Assembly (NCBI RefSeq): GCF_008180615.1
Contig: NZ_VTEH01000002.1
Location: 312,076 to 376,075 of the forward strand
Direction of reading: 5' to 3'
Origin: Rossellomorea vietnamensis
GTDB taxonomy: Bacteria; Bacillota; Bacilli; Bacillales; Bacillaceae_B
Length of the DNA: 64,000 bases
The notes under the pieces are model-generated. The model was not told the origin of the DNA. It did no database searches and worked only from the letters and a program-made list of their open reading frames with translations. The translations under genes and the position numbers were made by a program. Position 1 is the first letter of the stretch. Each line of letters starts with the position of its first letter. This document shows, piece by piece, positions 17,855 to 27,641 of the stretch.

Positions 17855-18928
17855 TTAAGAATTTTGGCGGATGCTTTCGATTGTTGAGCGGTCGCACTCT
17901 TTAACAAGCTTTGTGATCAATTCTTTTGCCGCAGCATAGTCGTCCACATGAATCATGGATGCCGCTGTGTGGATGTAGCGGGAACAGATTCCGATTACTG
18001 CACTTGGAACACCCTCATTTGAGATATGGACGCGTCCTGCATCCGTTCCGCCTTGAGAAACAAAGTATTGATACGGAATGTCATTTGATTCCGCTGTATC
18101 GAGGATGAACTCCCTCATGCCTCTGTGAGTGACCATTGAACGGTCAAGAATGCGGAGAAGAGCACCTTTTCCAAGATGGCCGAACTCTTTCTTGCTGCCT
18201 GACATGTCATTCGCCGGACTTGCATCAAGCGCAAAGAAAATATCCGGATTGATCATGTTCGCAGCTGTCTGGGCACCACGAAGGCCTACTTCTTCCTGCA
18301 CAGTAGCACCGGAATAAAGTGTATTGGGAAGGTCGACACCTTTCAATTCTTTAAGCAGTTCTACTGAAAGTCCGCAGCCGTAGCGGTTATCCCAAGCTTT
18401 CGCAAGGACTTTTTTCTCGTTTGCCATTGGCGTGAACGGACAAATCGGCACAATCTGCTGACCTGGCTTGATGCCGATTTTCTTCGCATCTTCTTTATCA
18501 TCCGCACCGATATCAATCAGCATATTTTTGATCGCCATTGGCTTGCTTCGCTGTGATTCATCCAGCAGGTGTGGAGGAATCGAACCGATGACGCCTGTAA
18601 CCGGACCGTTGTCTGTGATGACCTGAACACGCTGGGCCAGCAAGACCTGGCTCCACCATCCTCCAAGCGTCTGGAAGCGGATCATTCCATTATCCGTTAC
18701 AGAAGTAACCATGAATCCTACTTCATCCATATGGCCGGCTACCATTACTTTCGGGCTGTTTTCCAGACCCTTCCTTACGCCGAATATCCCGCCAAGGCCG
18801 TCCTGGATGACCTCATCAGAGTATTTTGTCAGTTCTTCCTTCATAAATTTACGTACAGCATGCTCATTGCCAGGCGCGCCAGGCAATTCAGTCAGCGTAC
18901 GGAATAATTCCATTGTCTCTTGATTCAT
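17855..18928 (-). CDS. ytoP: YtoP, M42-family glutamyl/deblocking aminopeptidase
   Basis: The 357-residue cytoplasmic metallopeptidase has M42 metal and catalytic motifs: GHMDEVGF near residue 67, [10 protein letters not shown] near 180, [10 protein letters not shown] near 213 with the catalytic Glu pair, and [10 protein letters not shown] near 236. Such enzymes form large tetrahedral assemblies that trim peptides. The start is preceded by AAAGGGG. The order ytoP-ytzB-ytnP-trmB follows B. subtilis. Confidence 0.95.
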   Translation of the reverse strand: MNQETMELFRTLTELPGAPGNEHAVRKFMKEELTKYSDEVIQDGLGGIFGVRKGLENSPKVMVAGHMDEVGFMVTSVTDNGMIRFQTLGGWWSQVLLAQRVQVITDNGPVTGVIGSIPPHLLDESQRSKPMAIKNMLIDIGADDKEDAKKIGIKPGQQIVPICPFTPMANEKKVLAKAWDNRYGCGLSVELLKELKGVDLPNTLYSGATVQEEVGLRGAQTAANMINPDIFFALDASPANDMSGSKKEFGHLGKGALLRILDRSMVTHRGMREFILDTAESNDIPYQYFVSQGGTDAGRVHISNEGVPSAVIGICSRYIHTAASMIHVDDYAAAKELITKLVKECDRSTIESIRQNS

Positions 18929-19098
18929 AATGGCTAAAACCCCTTTATGTATATAATGATAATCTCCATTCCTATTTTACAGAACTTTCAAGCGACTTTC
19001 CACAAATCTTGCTTAAAAGTGATCTACCCTTTAAGATGTACCTTCCTGGAAAGTTTAGTATAATGGAATCAGAAATATTCGTGCTAGGAGGAAAAGTA

Positions 19099-19413
19099 AT
19101 GAATTGGAAATCGTTTTTACTCGGTGCAGGAGTTGGAATTGCCGGAGGATACTTACTGAAAGAAACGCTTGATACACAAACATTGCATTCTCCTGAAAAA
19201 GTTCTGCAAACCATGAAAACTGCATTTAAAAAAGAAGGGCCGATCAATGGATCTTGGATAGGCATGGTGCCGGAAAGCTATGAAGTGTATCCGATTAAAA
19301 CCAAAGTCTATCGCGGCGGCATCTCCCGTCATAAAGATGGAGCCCTTCAGCAATATGAATTTATTGCCGATTCTAAAACAGGGACGATTCTGAACATCCA
19401 GCAGCTGTCCTGA
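19099..19413 (+). CDS. ytzB: YtzB, PepSY-domain small protein
   Basis: The 104-residue protein has an N-terminal glycine-rich hydrophobic segment (SFLLGAGVGIAGGYLLKE), probably a membrane anchor or signal. One PepSY-like domain follows (SPEKVLQTMKTAFKKEGPI to DSKTGTILNIQQLS). ATG 19099 follows AGGAGG by eight bases, so a longer frame from 19009 is not used. It is divergent from ytoP and convergent with ytnP, with a shared terminator. Confidence 0.9.
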   Translation: MNWKSFLLGAGVGIAGGYLLKETLDTQTLHSPEKVLQTMKTAFKKEGPINGSWIGMVPESYEVYPIKTKVYRGGISRHKDGALQQYEFIADSKTGTILNIQQLS

Positions 19414-19417
19414 CACC

Positions 19418-19452
19418 AAAAACGGAAAGGCCCTTTGAGCCTTTCCGTTTTT
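19418..19452. terminator. Bidirectional terminator between ytzB and ytnP
   Basis: A perfect 14-bp stem (19418-19431 with 19439-19452) has a 7-base loop, with A and T runs at the ends. Confidence 0.93.
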
Positions 19453-20295
19453 TTATTTCTGCCTATCCACAGACTGTTCGATTTCACCCTCTGAATTCCA
19501 TCTAAGCGCGCGATACACAGCGTCATGGTAAAACAAGAACCAGTATCCTTCATCCATGGCTTTTCTAATCCATTTTTCTTTTGCGTGAATAGATGTCATC
19601 GGATAATCATCATAAGCCAATACCCATAAGGGATTTTTATGCGCATGTGTCGGCATCAAATCCGCCATATGAATGAGTTTATCCTCTCCTCTTTCGATAA
19701 AAATGATAGAGTGGCCATCGCTATGGCCTCCAGTGTGAACCATCTTTACTCCATCCAGCACTTCTATTTCATCCTTGAAAGGCCTCACCTGATGGGCGAT
19801 GCTTTCCCAGTTTTCTTTCCAATATGTATTCTTGGAACGGATATTCGGATTTCTCATTTCATCCCATTCTGTTTGAGATGTGTAGATGACCGCGTTTGGA
19901 AATACGGACACAAGTTCATCGCTTTCATATCTGGTCAGTCCGCATGCATGGTCAAAATGCATATGAGTCATCAATATGATATCGATGTCAGCCGGTGTCA
20001 GCCCCAGTGATTGCAGCGATTCCGCTATGGAGGATTCTTCTGACACTCCATAATTACGCTTTTGTTTATCCGTAAGTTTTCCTTTTCCAATTCCAGATTC
20101 AATCAATATATTCTTACCATCCAGCTGAAAAAAGATTGGATCCGTTCTTAACTCAATCTGATTCAGGTCATTAACTTCGTACTTTCTGGACCATAATGGC
20201 TTTGGCACAACACCGAACATCGCACCGCCATCCATCCTGGTCACCCCGCCGTCAAGCCATCTGAAACTTAAGTCTTGCAGCTCCAATGATTCCAT
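19453..20295 (-). CDS. ytnP: YtnP, metallo-beta-lactamase-fold lactonase
   Basis: The 280-residue MBL-fold hydrolase has the zinc motif HMHFDHACG near residue 113, and GGHSDGH and [11 protein letters not shown] for the other ligands. YtnP in B. subtilis is described as a quorum-quenching lactonase that degrades a Streptomyces signal. It is cytoplasmic, with no signal peptide. It is monocistronic, ending on the shared terminator. Confidence 0.94.
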   Translation of the reverse strand: MESLELQDLSFRWLDGGVTRMDGGAMFGVVPKPLWSRKYEVNDLNQIELRTDPIFFQLDGKNILIESGIGKGKLTDKQKRNYGVSEESSIAESLQSLGLTPADIDIILMTHMHFDHACGLTRYESDELVSVFPNAVIYTSQTEWDEMRNPNIRSKNTYWKENWESIAHQVRPFKDEIEVLDGVKMVHTGGHSDGHSIIFIERGEDKLIHMADLMPTHAHKNPLWVLAYDDYPMTSIHAKEKWIRKAMDEGYWFLFYHDAVYRALRWNSEGEIEQSVDRQK

Positions 20296-20465
20296 ATTCC
20301 ATCTCCCCTTTCATTCTTCATATTATCAGAAAATTTATCCGTATTAAAACTTCAACCACCAGGAAGGTCGTGATTTAACACTCTAAAGCACTAAAAGGGA
20401 CAGTCCCTATTCGCACGGCAACGCGTTAATGCAGCACAATCCTGCCTTCCCTAAACTCACTACAA

Positions 20466-20494
20466 CAAAAAAACAGCCCACCTCTGTGAGCTGT
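20466..20494 (-). terminator. Terminator after trmB
   Basis: The stem ACAGC/GCTGT with an inner CAC/GTG (20473-20494) is followed on the minus strand by eight T, directly after the trmB stop. Confidence 0.82.
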
Positions 20495-20507
20495 CATTTC
20501 CTTACGA

Positions 20508-21152
20508 CTATTTTTTGGGATACTTTACTTCACTCCGGTAGATTCTTTGACCGCGGGAAGAAAATTTTTCTTCATACTCTGTCATGATGTTTCCTTCAAA
20601 ATCACTGTTATGAAGATCCAGGCTGAGGAAATTCAACAGAAGACCATAATGTGAAAAGCTCTGGAGCGAATACTCAAACAGCCCTTGGTTATCAGTCTTG
20701 AAATGTATTTCACCTTCATCCACGAGGATATCCTCATACAATTTCAAGAAGCTTTCGAAGGTAAGGCGTCTCTTTTCGTGGCGGTTTTTTGGCCAAGGAT
20801 CTGAAAAGTTGAGATACACCCTGTCTACATCATTTTTCTCAAAGTATTCTTTAAGGTTTTTGGCGTCAACATTCAACAGCTTGACGTTCGGTATGTCCGC
20901 CTCGATGATTCTGTCCAGGGCCGAAACGATGACACTCTCGTACAACTCAATTCCAATATAGTTAATGTCAGGATTGGCTTTAGCCATTTCCGTCACAAAT
21001 TGTCCTTTGCCGGTCCCGACTTCAATATGAAGGGGGTTATTATTGCCGAATTCCTCACTCCACTTACCCTTTTTTTCTTCTGGCTGGGCAACAACATATT
21101 GAGGATACTCATTAAGCTTCTCGCTTGCCCATGGTTTATTTCTTAAACGCAT
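20508..21152 (-). CDS. trmB: tRNA (guanine-N7-)-methyltransferase
   Basis: TrmB methylates G46 in the variable loop of tRNAs using S-adenosylmethionine. The 214-residue protein has the SAM motif [19 protein letters not shown], and the family hallmark [18 protein letters not shown] start at ATG 21150-21152 after AGAGGTG; a frame extending to 21191 would run into the REP-like repeat. Position and order match B. subtilis (formerly ytmQ). Confidence 0.96.
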   Translation of the reverse strand: MRLRNKPWASEKLNEYPQYVVAQPEEKKGKWSEEFGNNNPLHIEVGTGKGQFVTEMAKANPDINYIGIELYESVIVSALDRIIEADIPNVKLLNVDAKNLKEYFEKNDVDRVYLNFSDPWPKNRHEKRRLTFESFLKLYEDILVDEGEIHFKTDNQGLFEYSLQSFSHYGLLLNFLSLDLHNSDFEGNIMTEYEEKFSSRGQRIYRSEVKYPKK

Positions 21153-21190
21153 ATAGACACCTCTTTTTCTTGAGCTCTTTTTAAAATGCA

Positions 21191-21348
21191 TGCTCTTTTC
21201 TCAAAGATTCTGGTTGTTGAAAAGTAGTGGATTTCCGCTTCAGTCGTACGACTCCGCCGGGCGGGCGTTGAGCCTCCTCGGCTTCGCCTGCGGGGTCTCA
21301 CCTGTCCCGCTAGTCCCGCAGGAGGTCGCACGCCTTCCGCTCCAATCC
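21191..21348. repeat. REP-like dispersed repeat, copy 2
   Basis: This is the same GC-rich hairpin element as at 16334-16491, including TCTCACCTGTCCCGCTAGTC and GCAGGAGGTCGCAC. It lies just upstream of trmB. Confidence 0.85.
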
Positions 21349-21748
21349 CTGCGTAAAAGGGGGAAGGATGGTAAAATAGCGACCAAAAACATCAATCTAT
21401 CTTTAAGAATAGAGCCTTAAAAAAGTATAGTTTTCATAAACAAGACTTTTAAAAAGAGTAAAAATAGAATTTCTCATCGTCAAAACAATACCATGACATC
21501 CCTTTCTCTGCAAGTCATGTCGGGATTTATCAGGATTTGAGGAGTGTTTTTATAATCTGAAGTATTCACGAGGATATACCTGTATTACTATAAATCAGGG
21601 TACTGTATGCGTTTACATATTAGATCAGCATTGATAAGGGGTCTATAAGGATCCTTATGCCAATTTGGATAGAGATGATGTTCTGTTAAGGTTATAAATG
21701 TAGCTTATTTGCACGGTTTTGAAAAAAAAGAAAAGGGGATGGATATAA
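21349..21748. other. Intergenic stretch without recognised gene
   Basis: About 400 AT-rich bases lie between the REP-like repeat and the 41-codon ORF. A leader and promoter for that ORF must lie here, but I see no convincing -35/-10 pair, riboswitch or coding frame. Confidence 0.5.
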
Positions 21749-21874
21749 ATGAGTAAATTAGTAAATATCGCTGCTGAGGTTTCAGTTTTGGCTGGAATGG
21801 CTGTTATGTTCGTGGGATACAGCTTGGCTGTGTATCCTGTAGAGAAGTTGACTCAGCGTTCGTTTTCAATATAA
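21749..21874 (+). CDS. 41-residue hydrophobic small protein
   Basis: ATG 21749 follows AAAAGGGGATGG and opens a 41-codon frame. It carries one membrane helix (VSVLAGMAVMFVGYSLAVYP) between a short polar start and a basic end (VEKLTQRS). A near-perfect terminator begins 11 bases after the stop, so this is a complete small transcription unit. I do not recognise it. Membrane location is inference from hydrophobicity. Confidence 0.7.
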   Translation: MSKLVNIAAEVSVLAGMAVMFVGYSLAVYPVEKLTQRSFSI

Positions 21875-21884
21875 GTAAAACAGG

Positions 21885-21916
21885 GAAAGCCGCCACAATA
21901 AATTGTGGCGGCTTTC
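21885..21916 (+). terminator. Strong terminator after the 41-residue ORF
   Basis: A perfect 15-bp stem (21885-21899 with 21902-21916) has a 2-base apex and ends in a T-rich tail. It is GC-rich in the middle (GCCGCCAC). Confidence 0.93.
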
Positions 21917-22028
21917 TTTGTTCTGAATGAACGGCCAGCTCTTTATCGATTTGCGCCGAAAAAAACAAACTATCTCCGAATTTCACATCAGACGTCTTTC
22001 CATCCTTCATCCCTATCCATGCATAAAC

Positions 22029-22063
22029 AAAAAAAGAATCCACAAACTACATGTGAATTCTTT
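22029..22063. terminator. Hairpin upstream of ytzH
   Basis: AAAAGAATCCACA pairs with TGTGAATTCTTTT (one G-T pair) around a 7-base loop, with A/T runs outside. It may be a second terminator before ytzH. No gene ends close to it on the minus strand. Confidence 0.55.
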
Positions 22064-22092
22064 TCTATATCTCAACCGGAAAGGGTGTTATT

Positions 22093-22371
22093 ATGCCACT
22101 CGGACATCATGATCAAATGAACTTATTAAAGGATATATTAATTAATCACTCTGATGACTGCTGCGGTTCGGTAGCAGAGTGTGAACAGCTGGAACGCCTG
22201 GTTAAATCACTTATGGTTAACACGAACATCGGTGCAGGAATCAAGCCGATTCTTCAGGAAGTTTACAACTACAGCCAAAATGGAATCAATTCTTCCGACC
22301 TCGATCACCATATCACTTCCCAGAAACAGAACCTTTCCCAATGGGTCCAAGACATGGACACTTTGTCTTAG
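22093..22371 (+). CDS. ytzH: YtzH-like protein
   Basis: The 92-residue protein has YtzH-type sequence (PLGHHDQMNLLKDIL near the start, then a CCGSVAECEQLERLVKSL segment), acidic and helical, of unknown function. ATG 22093 follows AAAGGGTG. It lies between trmB and ytmP as in B. subtilis, and its stop is 3 bases from the convergent ytmP stop. Confidence 0.9.
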   Translation: MPLGHHDQMNLLKDILINHSDDCCGSVAECEQLERLVKSLMVNTNIGAGIKPILQEVYNYSQNGINSSDLDHHITSQKQNLSQWVQDMDTLS

Positions 22372-22374
22372 AGC

Positions 22375-23148
22375 TTAGACGATGGTATGAAGGTATTCAA
22401 TCCAATGGTTCATTTCGTGGAATCTCGCCTTCCCTTTGTGCCATTGAATGGATAAAAGGGTTTGTGAGACCACATACCATTTCATTCGAAGCTTAAGGCT
22501 GTCTGTCATTGGGACACCATATTGCGAAAGCCATGTTTCCCAGTTCTCCTCAGGTATATACCAATAAAGGAGAAGGCCGATATCAATAGCCGGATCGGCA
22601 ATCATGGCTCCATCCCAGTCAATCAGGTACAACTGGTTGTTATCCGAAAGCAGCCAGTTGTTGTGGTTGACATCTCCATGGCAGACAACATATTCGTCAT
22701 GAGAGATATTAGGCAGATCCGTTTGGAGAAATTGAAGAGCTTCTCTCACCTTGGGATGTGACAGCAGCTCAAAATCGAGCCCGGTCTCCAGTTCCGCCAG
22801 CATATGTTCAGGCTGAAAACGCTCTTTTCCCAGTCTTTCCAGCATCGTTAATAACGGTCTGGAAGAATGGATTTTCTTTAAGAGCTTTGCTGCCCTTTCC
22901 TCTTCCATTTCTACAGGATCTAGTTCTCTCCCGTTCAGCCAATGCTGCGCTGTTATAACATCACCATTCTCTATTCTTTTAGTCCAGACAAGTTTGGGGA
23001 CAATCCCTTCAGCTGACAGCACAGCCAAAAAAGGAGAAGAGTTCCTTTTCAGAAAAAGCTTTTGCTCCTGATATCGGGCAAAAAATGCTTCTCCTGTTGC
23101 TCCTCCCGCCGATACGATTTCCCAATCCTGATCAAATAAGTGTTCCAA
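22375..23148 (-). CDS. ytmP: YtmP, aminoglycoside-phosphotransferase-like kinase
   Basis: The 257-residue protein has the APH/choline kinase fold: catalytic loop CHGDVNHNNWLL and metal motif YLIDWDGAM, preceded by a short N-lobe. The substrate is not known; it is probably a small molecule in the cytoplasm. TTG 23146-23148 is the likely start, with GAGGGTG seven bases before. It is in the order ytmP-amyX, as in B. subtilis. Confidence 0.92.
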   Translation of the reverse strand: MEHLFDQDWEIVSAGGATGEAFFARYQEQKLFLKRNSSPFLAVLSAEGIVPKLVWTKRIENGDVITAQHWLNGRELDPVEMEEERAAKLLKKIHSSRPLLTMLERLGKERFQPEHMLAELETGLDFELLSHPKVREALQFLQTDLPNISHDEYVVCHGDVNHNNWLLSDNNQLYLIDWDGAMIADPAIDIGLLLYWYIPEENWETWLSQYGVPMTDSLKLRMKWYVVSQTLLSIQWHKGKARFHEMNHWIEYLHTIV

Positions 23149-23283
23149 TAATAATCACCCTCTATTGGTTCGCTTCATTTATATTAAAATAGTATCTTTT
23201 AAATATCGTATTTGTTTTTATATAAAATAATTGCGGCTGATTATAGTGATAGGTTTCCATTCCATTACTATAAAATCGCCTGG

Positions 23284-23327
23284 AAAATAAAAAAGACAGC
23301 TATTGGGCAAAAAGTGCAATAGCCATC
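23284..23327 (-). terminator. Terminator after amyX
   Basis: GACAGCTATTG (23295-23305) pairs with CAATAGCCATC (23317-23327) apart from two central mismatches, and a T-rich run follows on the minus strand. The rest of 23149-23481 shows no convincing gene. Confidence 0.7.
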
Positions 23328-23481
23328 TTTATCAATAGTATCGTCTCTTGCCCCATTCCGTCAAGTCCTATCGAAAGCGGGGCATTGCAGAGCCGTTACT
23401 GTATCAAAACTATCCTTATCTAACTTCATGGCTGAGATATACCAACCAATACTGAGCGCAGAGCATTTCATGTAATGAGGA

Positions 23482-25629
23482 CTAACGGCAGCAAACATAA
23501 CAGCTGACAGGATCAGCCTTCAATGTGTTTTCATTCAATATATCCAGCGTCTCCAGTCCTGCACGCTTCCCGTCAGCTATCAGTTTCCACGGTGCTTCGC
23601 CTTCCGGAAGATGGACAGACGATCCAGACTCACCTGCGTGAAATAGAATAAACATCTCATTCCAAGGGCCATATGCCTTGATATTGCGCAAGTGCAACTT
23701 GACCATTCCCGGCACACTGTAATCAGCCTTTATATGCTTCCGGATCAACTGAGATGTGCTGAATCTTAAAGCCCCGTGGGATTTGCGGATGGCGATCAGC
23801 CCTTTTATATATTCAACCTTATCCTGATATAACGTTCGCCTATGCCAATCAAGCTGATTGATTTTGTCCGGAGATTTGTAACTGTTTTCGACTCCCTCCT
23901 TGGTACGGAGAAATTCCTGTCCCGCATGCAGAAATGAAATCCCTTGGGAAAGAAGGACCATTGACGTAGCAAGCATGTGTCTCTCTTCCCTCTCTGCTTT
24001 ATCTGGACAGCATGCCGAAATCTTATCCCACAAGGTATGATTGTCATGTGATTCAACATAGTTAACCGTCTGGGCAGGATGCAGAAACAGCCCGGATTCT
24101 TCTGTTAACCCAATGCTGCCAGTAAGCACTTCGGCCGCTCTTTTTTCGAGACCGCTGTGTCCAAGTGCAAAGCCCCTGTCATACAAGTTAAAGGTGCTCC
24201 CTTTGATGCCGTCTCGAAATGAGTCATTAAACTGGCTGACTCCATGCATCTTTCCGGCATTGCGGATAGCAGCCTTCCTGCTCTGAGGCAGCGGGGTATT
24301 TAAATCCCACCCTTCACCGATGATCAATGCATTAGGCAGTATCTTCTCCACTTCCTTATGAACATCATTCATGGTTTCCACGTCCAGGATTCCCATCAGA
24401 TCAAAACGGAATCCGTCCACTCTATATTCCTTCAGCCAGTAACGAACCGAATCCACAATGAATTTCCGTACCATCCTTCTTTCCGAGGCCATGTCATTTC
24501 CTACTCCGGTGCCATTGGAAGGCATGCCATTCTCGTCATATCGAAAATAATAGCCTGGAACAATTTTTTCAAAAGAAGATTCCTCTTTTATATAAACATG
24601 ATTGTACACAACATCTAAAATGACCCGGATTCCCCTGCTGTGAAGGGAGTGGATTACCTCTTTCAACTCATTGATCCTGGTGTATGGGTTCTGTGGACGG
24701 GTCGAGTAGCTTCCTTCAGGAGCATTAAAGTTCAGCGGATTGTAGCCCCAGTTATATCTTTCATCGTCCCGGAGATCCGATACTCCCTCAAAATCATTGA
24801 CGGGCAGCAGTTCCACATGGGTTATCCCGAGTTCATCCAAATAATCCAATCCTGTTGAAAGTCCGTTTGACGTTTTCGTTCCGGCTTCCGTGAATGCCCG
24901 GTAGACGCCCTTATTCTTCATACCGCTTTCCTCATGCATGGAAAAATCCCGGACATGAAGTTCATAGATAATGCTGTCTGTCTTGGAGTCCAAAGCCGGG
25001 AGGGACTCGATGACCGGAACCGTTTTACCCATGTCAACGACAGCGCCCCACTCACTGTTGAGTGATACAGATTTAGCATAGGGATCCACCGCTTCCTGCC
25101 AATGCAGATTAATGCAGGTCAGGTAAGTATAAAAACATCCTTCTGCATTTTCCTCCAGAGTAAAGGTCCAAACTCCTTTTTCTCCTCTTGTCATGTCGTG
25201 CTGCTGGATCCAACTCATATCGGGGTCAGTGATTTTCACTTTGACCTTCGTGGCAGTCGGCGCCCAAACTTTAAAGGTGGTTCTGCCGGCATCAAGGCTC
25301 ACACCCAAATCATTTCCTTCATAAAAATACTTTTCATCGAATTCCAGCGTCCTTATCACTGCTCCAACCTGCAGATCCGTTTCATTACCATGCTCATCTT
25401 CAATATGATAAGTCCTGTCCAACTGAGGTTCAAAATCAATGGAACATATATATTTATTCTGTTCCTGCAGAGAGTGTCTTTCTCTAATCGTAAGAGGAAG
25501 CTTTTCTTTGTTCTCTTCTTTTATATAAAAAGCTGAAGACTTTCCCTCAAAATAGGAGTGGGGAAGCAGGACTGTTACCGTTTTCATTTCATCTAAATAG
25601 GCAAAGAATTTTCTTTGTATGATCAGCAA
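23482..25629 (-). CDS. amyX: Type I pullulanase
   Basis: The 715-residue GH13 debranching enzyme hydrolyses alpha-1,6 links in pullulan or glycogen. An N-terminal CBM48-like domain (about 100-200, FKVWAPTATKVKVKI) precedes the GH13 barrel, with the pullulanase hallmark YNWGYNPLNF, VILDVVYNHV, GFRFDLMGILD (nucleophile Asp) and IIGEGWD (acid Glu). There is no signal peptide, so it is intracellular. TTG 25627-25629 is used because GGAGGTG is seven bases upstream. It is followed by a terminator; ytlR lies 23 bases upstream in the same direction. Confidence 0.95.
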   Translation of the reverse strand: MLIIQRKFFAYLDEMKTVTVLLPHSYFEGKSSAFYIKEENKEKLPLTIRERHSLQEQNKYICSIDFEPQLDRTYHIEDEHGNETDLQVGAVIRTLEFDEKYFYEGNDLGVSLDAGRTTFKVWAPTATKVKVKITDPDMSWIQQHDMTRGEKGVWTFTLEENAEGCFYTYLTCINLHWQEAVDPYAKSVSLNSEWGAVVDMGKTVPVIESLPALDSKTDSIIYELHVRDFSMHEESGMKNKGVYRAFTEAGTKTSNGLSTGLDYLDELGITHVELLPVNDFEGVSDLRDDERYNWGYNPLNFNAPEGSYSTRPQNPYTRINELKEVIHSLHSRGIRVILDVVYNHVYIKEESSFEKIVPGYYFRYDENGMPSNGTGVGNDMASERRMVRKFIVDSVRYWLKEYRVDGFRFDLMGILDVETMNDVHKEVEKILPNALIIGEGWDLNTPLPQSRKAAIRNAGKMHGVSQFNDSFRDGIKGSTFNLYDRGFALGHSGLEKRAAEVLTGSIGLTEESGLFLHPAQTVNYVESHDNHTLWDKISACCPDKAEREERHMLATSMVLLSQGISFLHAGQEFLRTKEGVENSYKSPDKINQLDWHRRTLYQDKVEYIKGLIAIRKSHGALRFSTSQLIRKHIKADYSVPGMVKLHLRNIKAYGPWNEMFILFHAGESGSSVHLPEGEAPWKLIADGKRAGLETLDILNENTLKADPVSCYVCCR

Positions 25630-25652
25630 AAATATACACCTCCCCTATGGAC

Positions 25653-26600
25653 TCAGCTATTCATATCCGCTGTCTTCCAATTATGATGCTGTACTTCGAT
25701 ATGCAGCTTTTTATTTTCTTCAATGAGACCGATATAATCACCATCCACTTGAACAGGTACGGGTTCAGGCGATGTAATCAGAATTTCTTTTACCCTATAG
25801 GTTTCTACCTCTTTGAATGTGGTATGCTTGCCGAAAAACACGGACAGAAAGACCACTAGAAGCTTCAGTCTGGACAGGTTCTGGACAACCGTGAGATCCA
25901 GCATGCCATCAGCAGAATCAGCCTTGGGAGAGATTTTCATTCCTCCTCCAAAATATTGCTGATTCGAAATCGTAATAAACCATGTGTGCTGGAAGCTTTT
26001 CTTTTCCCCATCGATTTCCGCTTCCAGAACCAGTGGTTTGAATTTCATTGCTTCTGAAAAAACCAGAACAGCATAAATAAGTTTTCCCAGAGAAAGTCTA
26101 TTCAGCCATTTCTTAATGGGGGAATGCTGTGCTCTCATCGTGACTTTTGCATCAAATCCTGCTCCCATACTATTCACAAAGTACCCTTTGCGATACCCAT
26201 TCAACACATACAAACCAGTATCGTGGAATTTTTCCGGCAGCCGATCTTCTTGGAACAGCCTGATGACTTTAGCTCCCTGATCAATTTTTGCCGGCCACAG
26301 ATAACCTTTCGCAAAATCATTTCCGCTTCCGGCTGGGAAATGGCCGACTGTTACATTGTCATAGCCAATACATTGATTAATCAGGGCGCTGATGGTACCA
26401 TCCCCGCCTACTCCGACAATAAATAATTTCTCGTCAGGGGCTGCCTCCACAATATTCCGGACGGCCGCCCTCATCTCATCAACCGAATGGGTGAAGCAGA
26501 GATCATCTTGATGAACCATTAACTGCTTCTGCAATTTCTCCCAGACAGGAACCGAATAACTGTTTTTAGCATTGATATTTATAATATAAATTGTTCTCAT
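25653..26600 (-). CDS. ytlR: YtlR, diacylglycerol/lipid kinase family protein
   Basis: The 315-residue protein has the lipid-kinase catalytic domain with GVGGDGTISALIN near residue 62 and PAGSGNDFAKG near 90. The C-terminal beta-sandwich typical of DgkB/BmrU relatives follows. It phosphorylates a lipid or sphingoid-like substrate by family; the true substrate is unknown. The start overlaps the ytlQ stop by 4 bases, indicating coupling. Confidence 0.92.
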   Translation of the reverse strand: MRTIYIININAKNSYSVPVWEKLQKQLMVHQDDLCFTHSVDEMRAAVRNIVEAAPDEKLFIVGVGGDGTISALINQCIGYDNVTVGHFPAGSGNDFAKGYLWPAKIDQGAKVIRLFQEDRLPEKFHDTGLYVLNGYRKGYFVNSMGAGFDAKVTMRAQHSPIKKWLNRLSLGKLIYAVLVFSEAMKFKPLVLEAEIDGEKKSFQHTWFITISNQQYFGGGMKISPKADSADGMLDLTVVQNLSRLKLLVVFLSVFFGKHTTFKEVETYRVKEILITSPEPVPVQVDGDYIGLIEENKKLHIEVQHHNWKTADMNS

Positions 26601-27580
26601 ATTTCTTCTTCATCTTCTCGTAAAGGATGGTTATCATCTGACTGCCACCCCAATCTCTTGAAGGAAGTGCTTTGACAGAAATCAAGTAGCCCCTTAGCCA
26701 GTTTCAATTGAACGTTCTTAATAGGGGAATGGGATGCCCTCATTTTTCCGAACCACTCTGCATGCGCTCTCTTGTCGATGAGATTCAGATTGTGCGGGGC
26801 CATCCCATAATCGATATATCCATTTCGGCTGATGATGCCCTTCTTAATGGGAAGATCCACCTCTAAATGCTTCATGAGGGTGGAAATCACCGATTCCATC
26901 CTATTAAGGGAGATCAATGGATTAAGAACCTTCGAAGCCCTATTTCCTGACTTCTTCAGCCAGAATCGTTCCTGAGAGCCTATATAAGCGGCTTCATCTT
27001 CTTCTTCCATAAAGGTTAAGCACCAGATCTCTGTGGGGGTCAGTAAAAGAATATCCATTTCCATTGGAGCATTTTTGAACTTAAAGACAGGAAAATACAT
27101 CAGAAAAATATTATCTGGGAACCTTTTCAAAAAGTACATAAGCCGCTCGTCAGAGGTATAACTTTTATCAACGTAGGATTTTTCCATTATGGTAGAACTC
27201 GCCCACCTTAACTGAAAGTGAAACAACTGGTCGAGGAACAGGTGCTTCAGTTCCTCTTCGGTGGAAGGAAGTTCTGTAAAATTCAAATTCATTTCTGAAT
27301 CTTCTTCTGAAGGCGTGGCCAGTATTTCAAGTTCCTGCCATTCCGCCTCCTCTTTTTCCCGTTTCTTGAACAATCCTCCAAATCTGGACATCAAACTTGT
27401 TTTCTCTGAGATATCCTCTGCTTCTTCAGGTTCTTCCTGAAATAGCAGCTCTCCCTGGTCCCAGCTTTCCTTCCATTTTGCCCATTGCTGTTTTTTTAAC
27501 CGGACAAATTGGGAAGGATAACGATAAGTATCCAATTCATACCGAGAAATATAGTCTTGCAGCTTAATTAGTTGCGCCAT
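26597..27580 (-). CDS. ytlQ: YtlQ, NERD-like conserved protein
   Basis: The 327-residue protein has a charged N-terminal half, with an Lys/Glu-rich hinge (about 65-95). A C-terminal part recalls nuclease-related NERD sequences (MDILLLTPTEIWCLTF, LNPLISLNRMESVI, IKKGIISRNGYID). Its function is unknown. It is the first gene of a two-gene overlap with ytlR and lies downstream of thpR. Confidence 0.85.
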   Translation of the reverse strand: MAQLIKLQDYISRYELDTYRYPSQFVRLKKQQWAKWKESWDQGELLFQEEPEEAEDISEKTSLMSRFGGLFKKREKEEAEWQELEILATPSEEDSEMNLNFTELPSTEEELKHLFLDQLFHFQLRWASSTIMEKSYVDKSYTSDERLMYFLKRFPDNIFLMYFPVFKFKNAPMEMDILLLTPTEIWCLTFMEEEDEAAYIGSQERFWLKKSGNRASKVLNPLISLNRMESVISTLMKHLEVDLPIKKGIISRNGYIDYGMAPHNLNLIDKRAHAEWFGKMRASHSPIKNVQLKLAKGLLDFCQSTSFKRLGWQSDDNHPLREDEEEI

Positions 27581-27641
27581 AAGTTTTTCCCCTCTTGCAT
27601 TATATGTTTGTATTTTTATGTTTCTTACTAATAAATTTCAA

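Noticed and set aside
23366..23460. Approximately 36-codon minus-strand frame after the amyX stop
   Set aside because: It has no ribosome site, no recognisable composition, and lies between amyX and its terminator.
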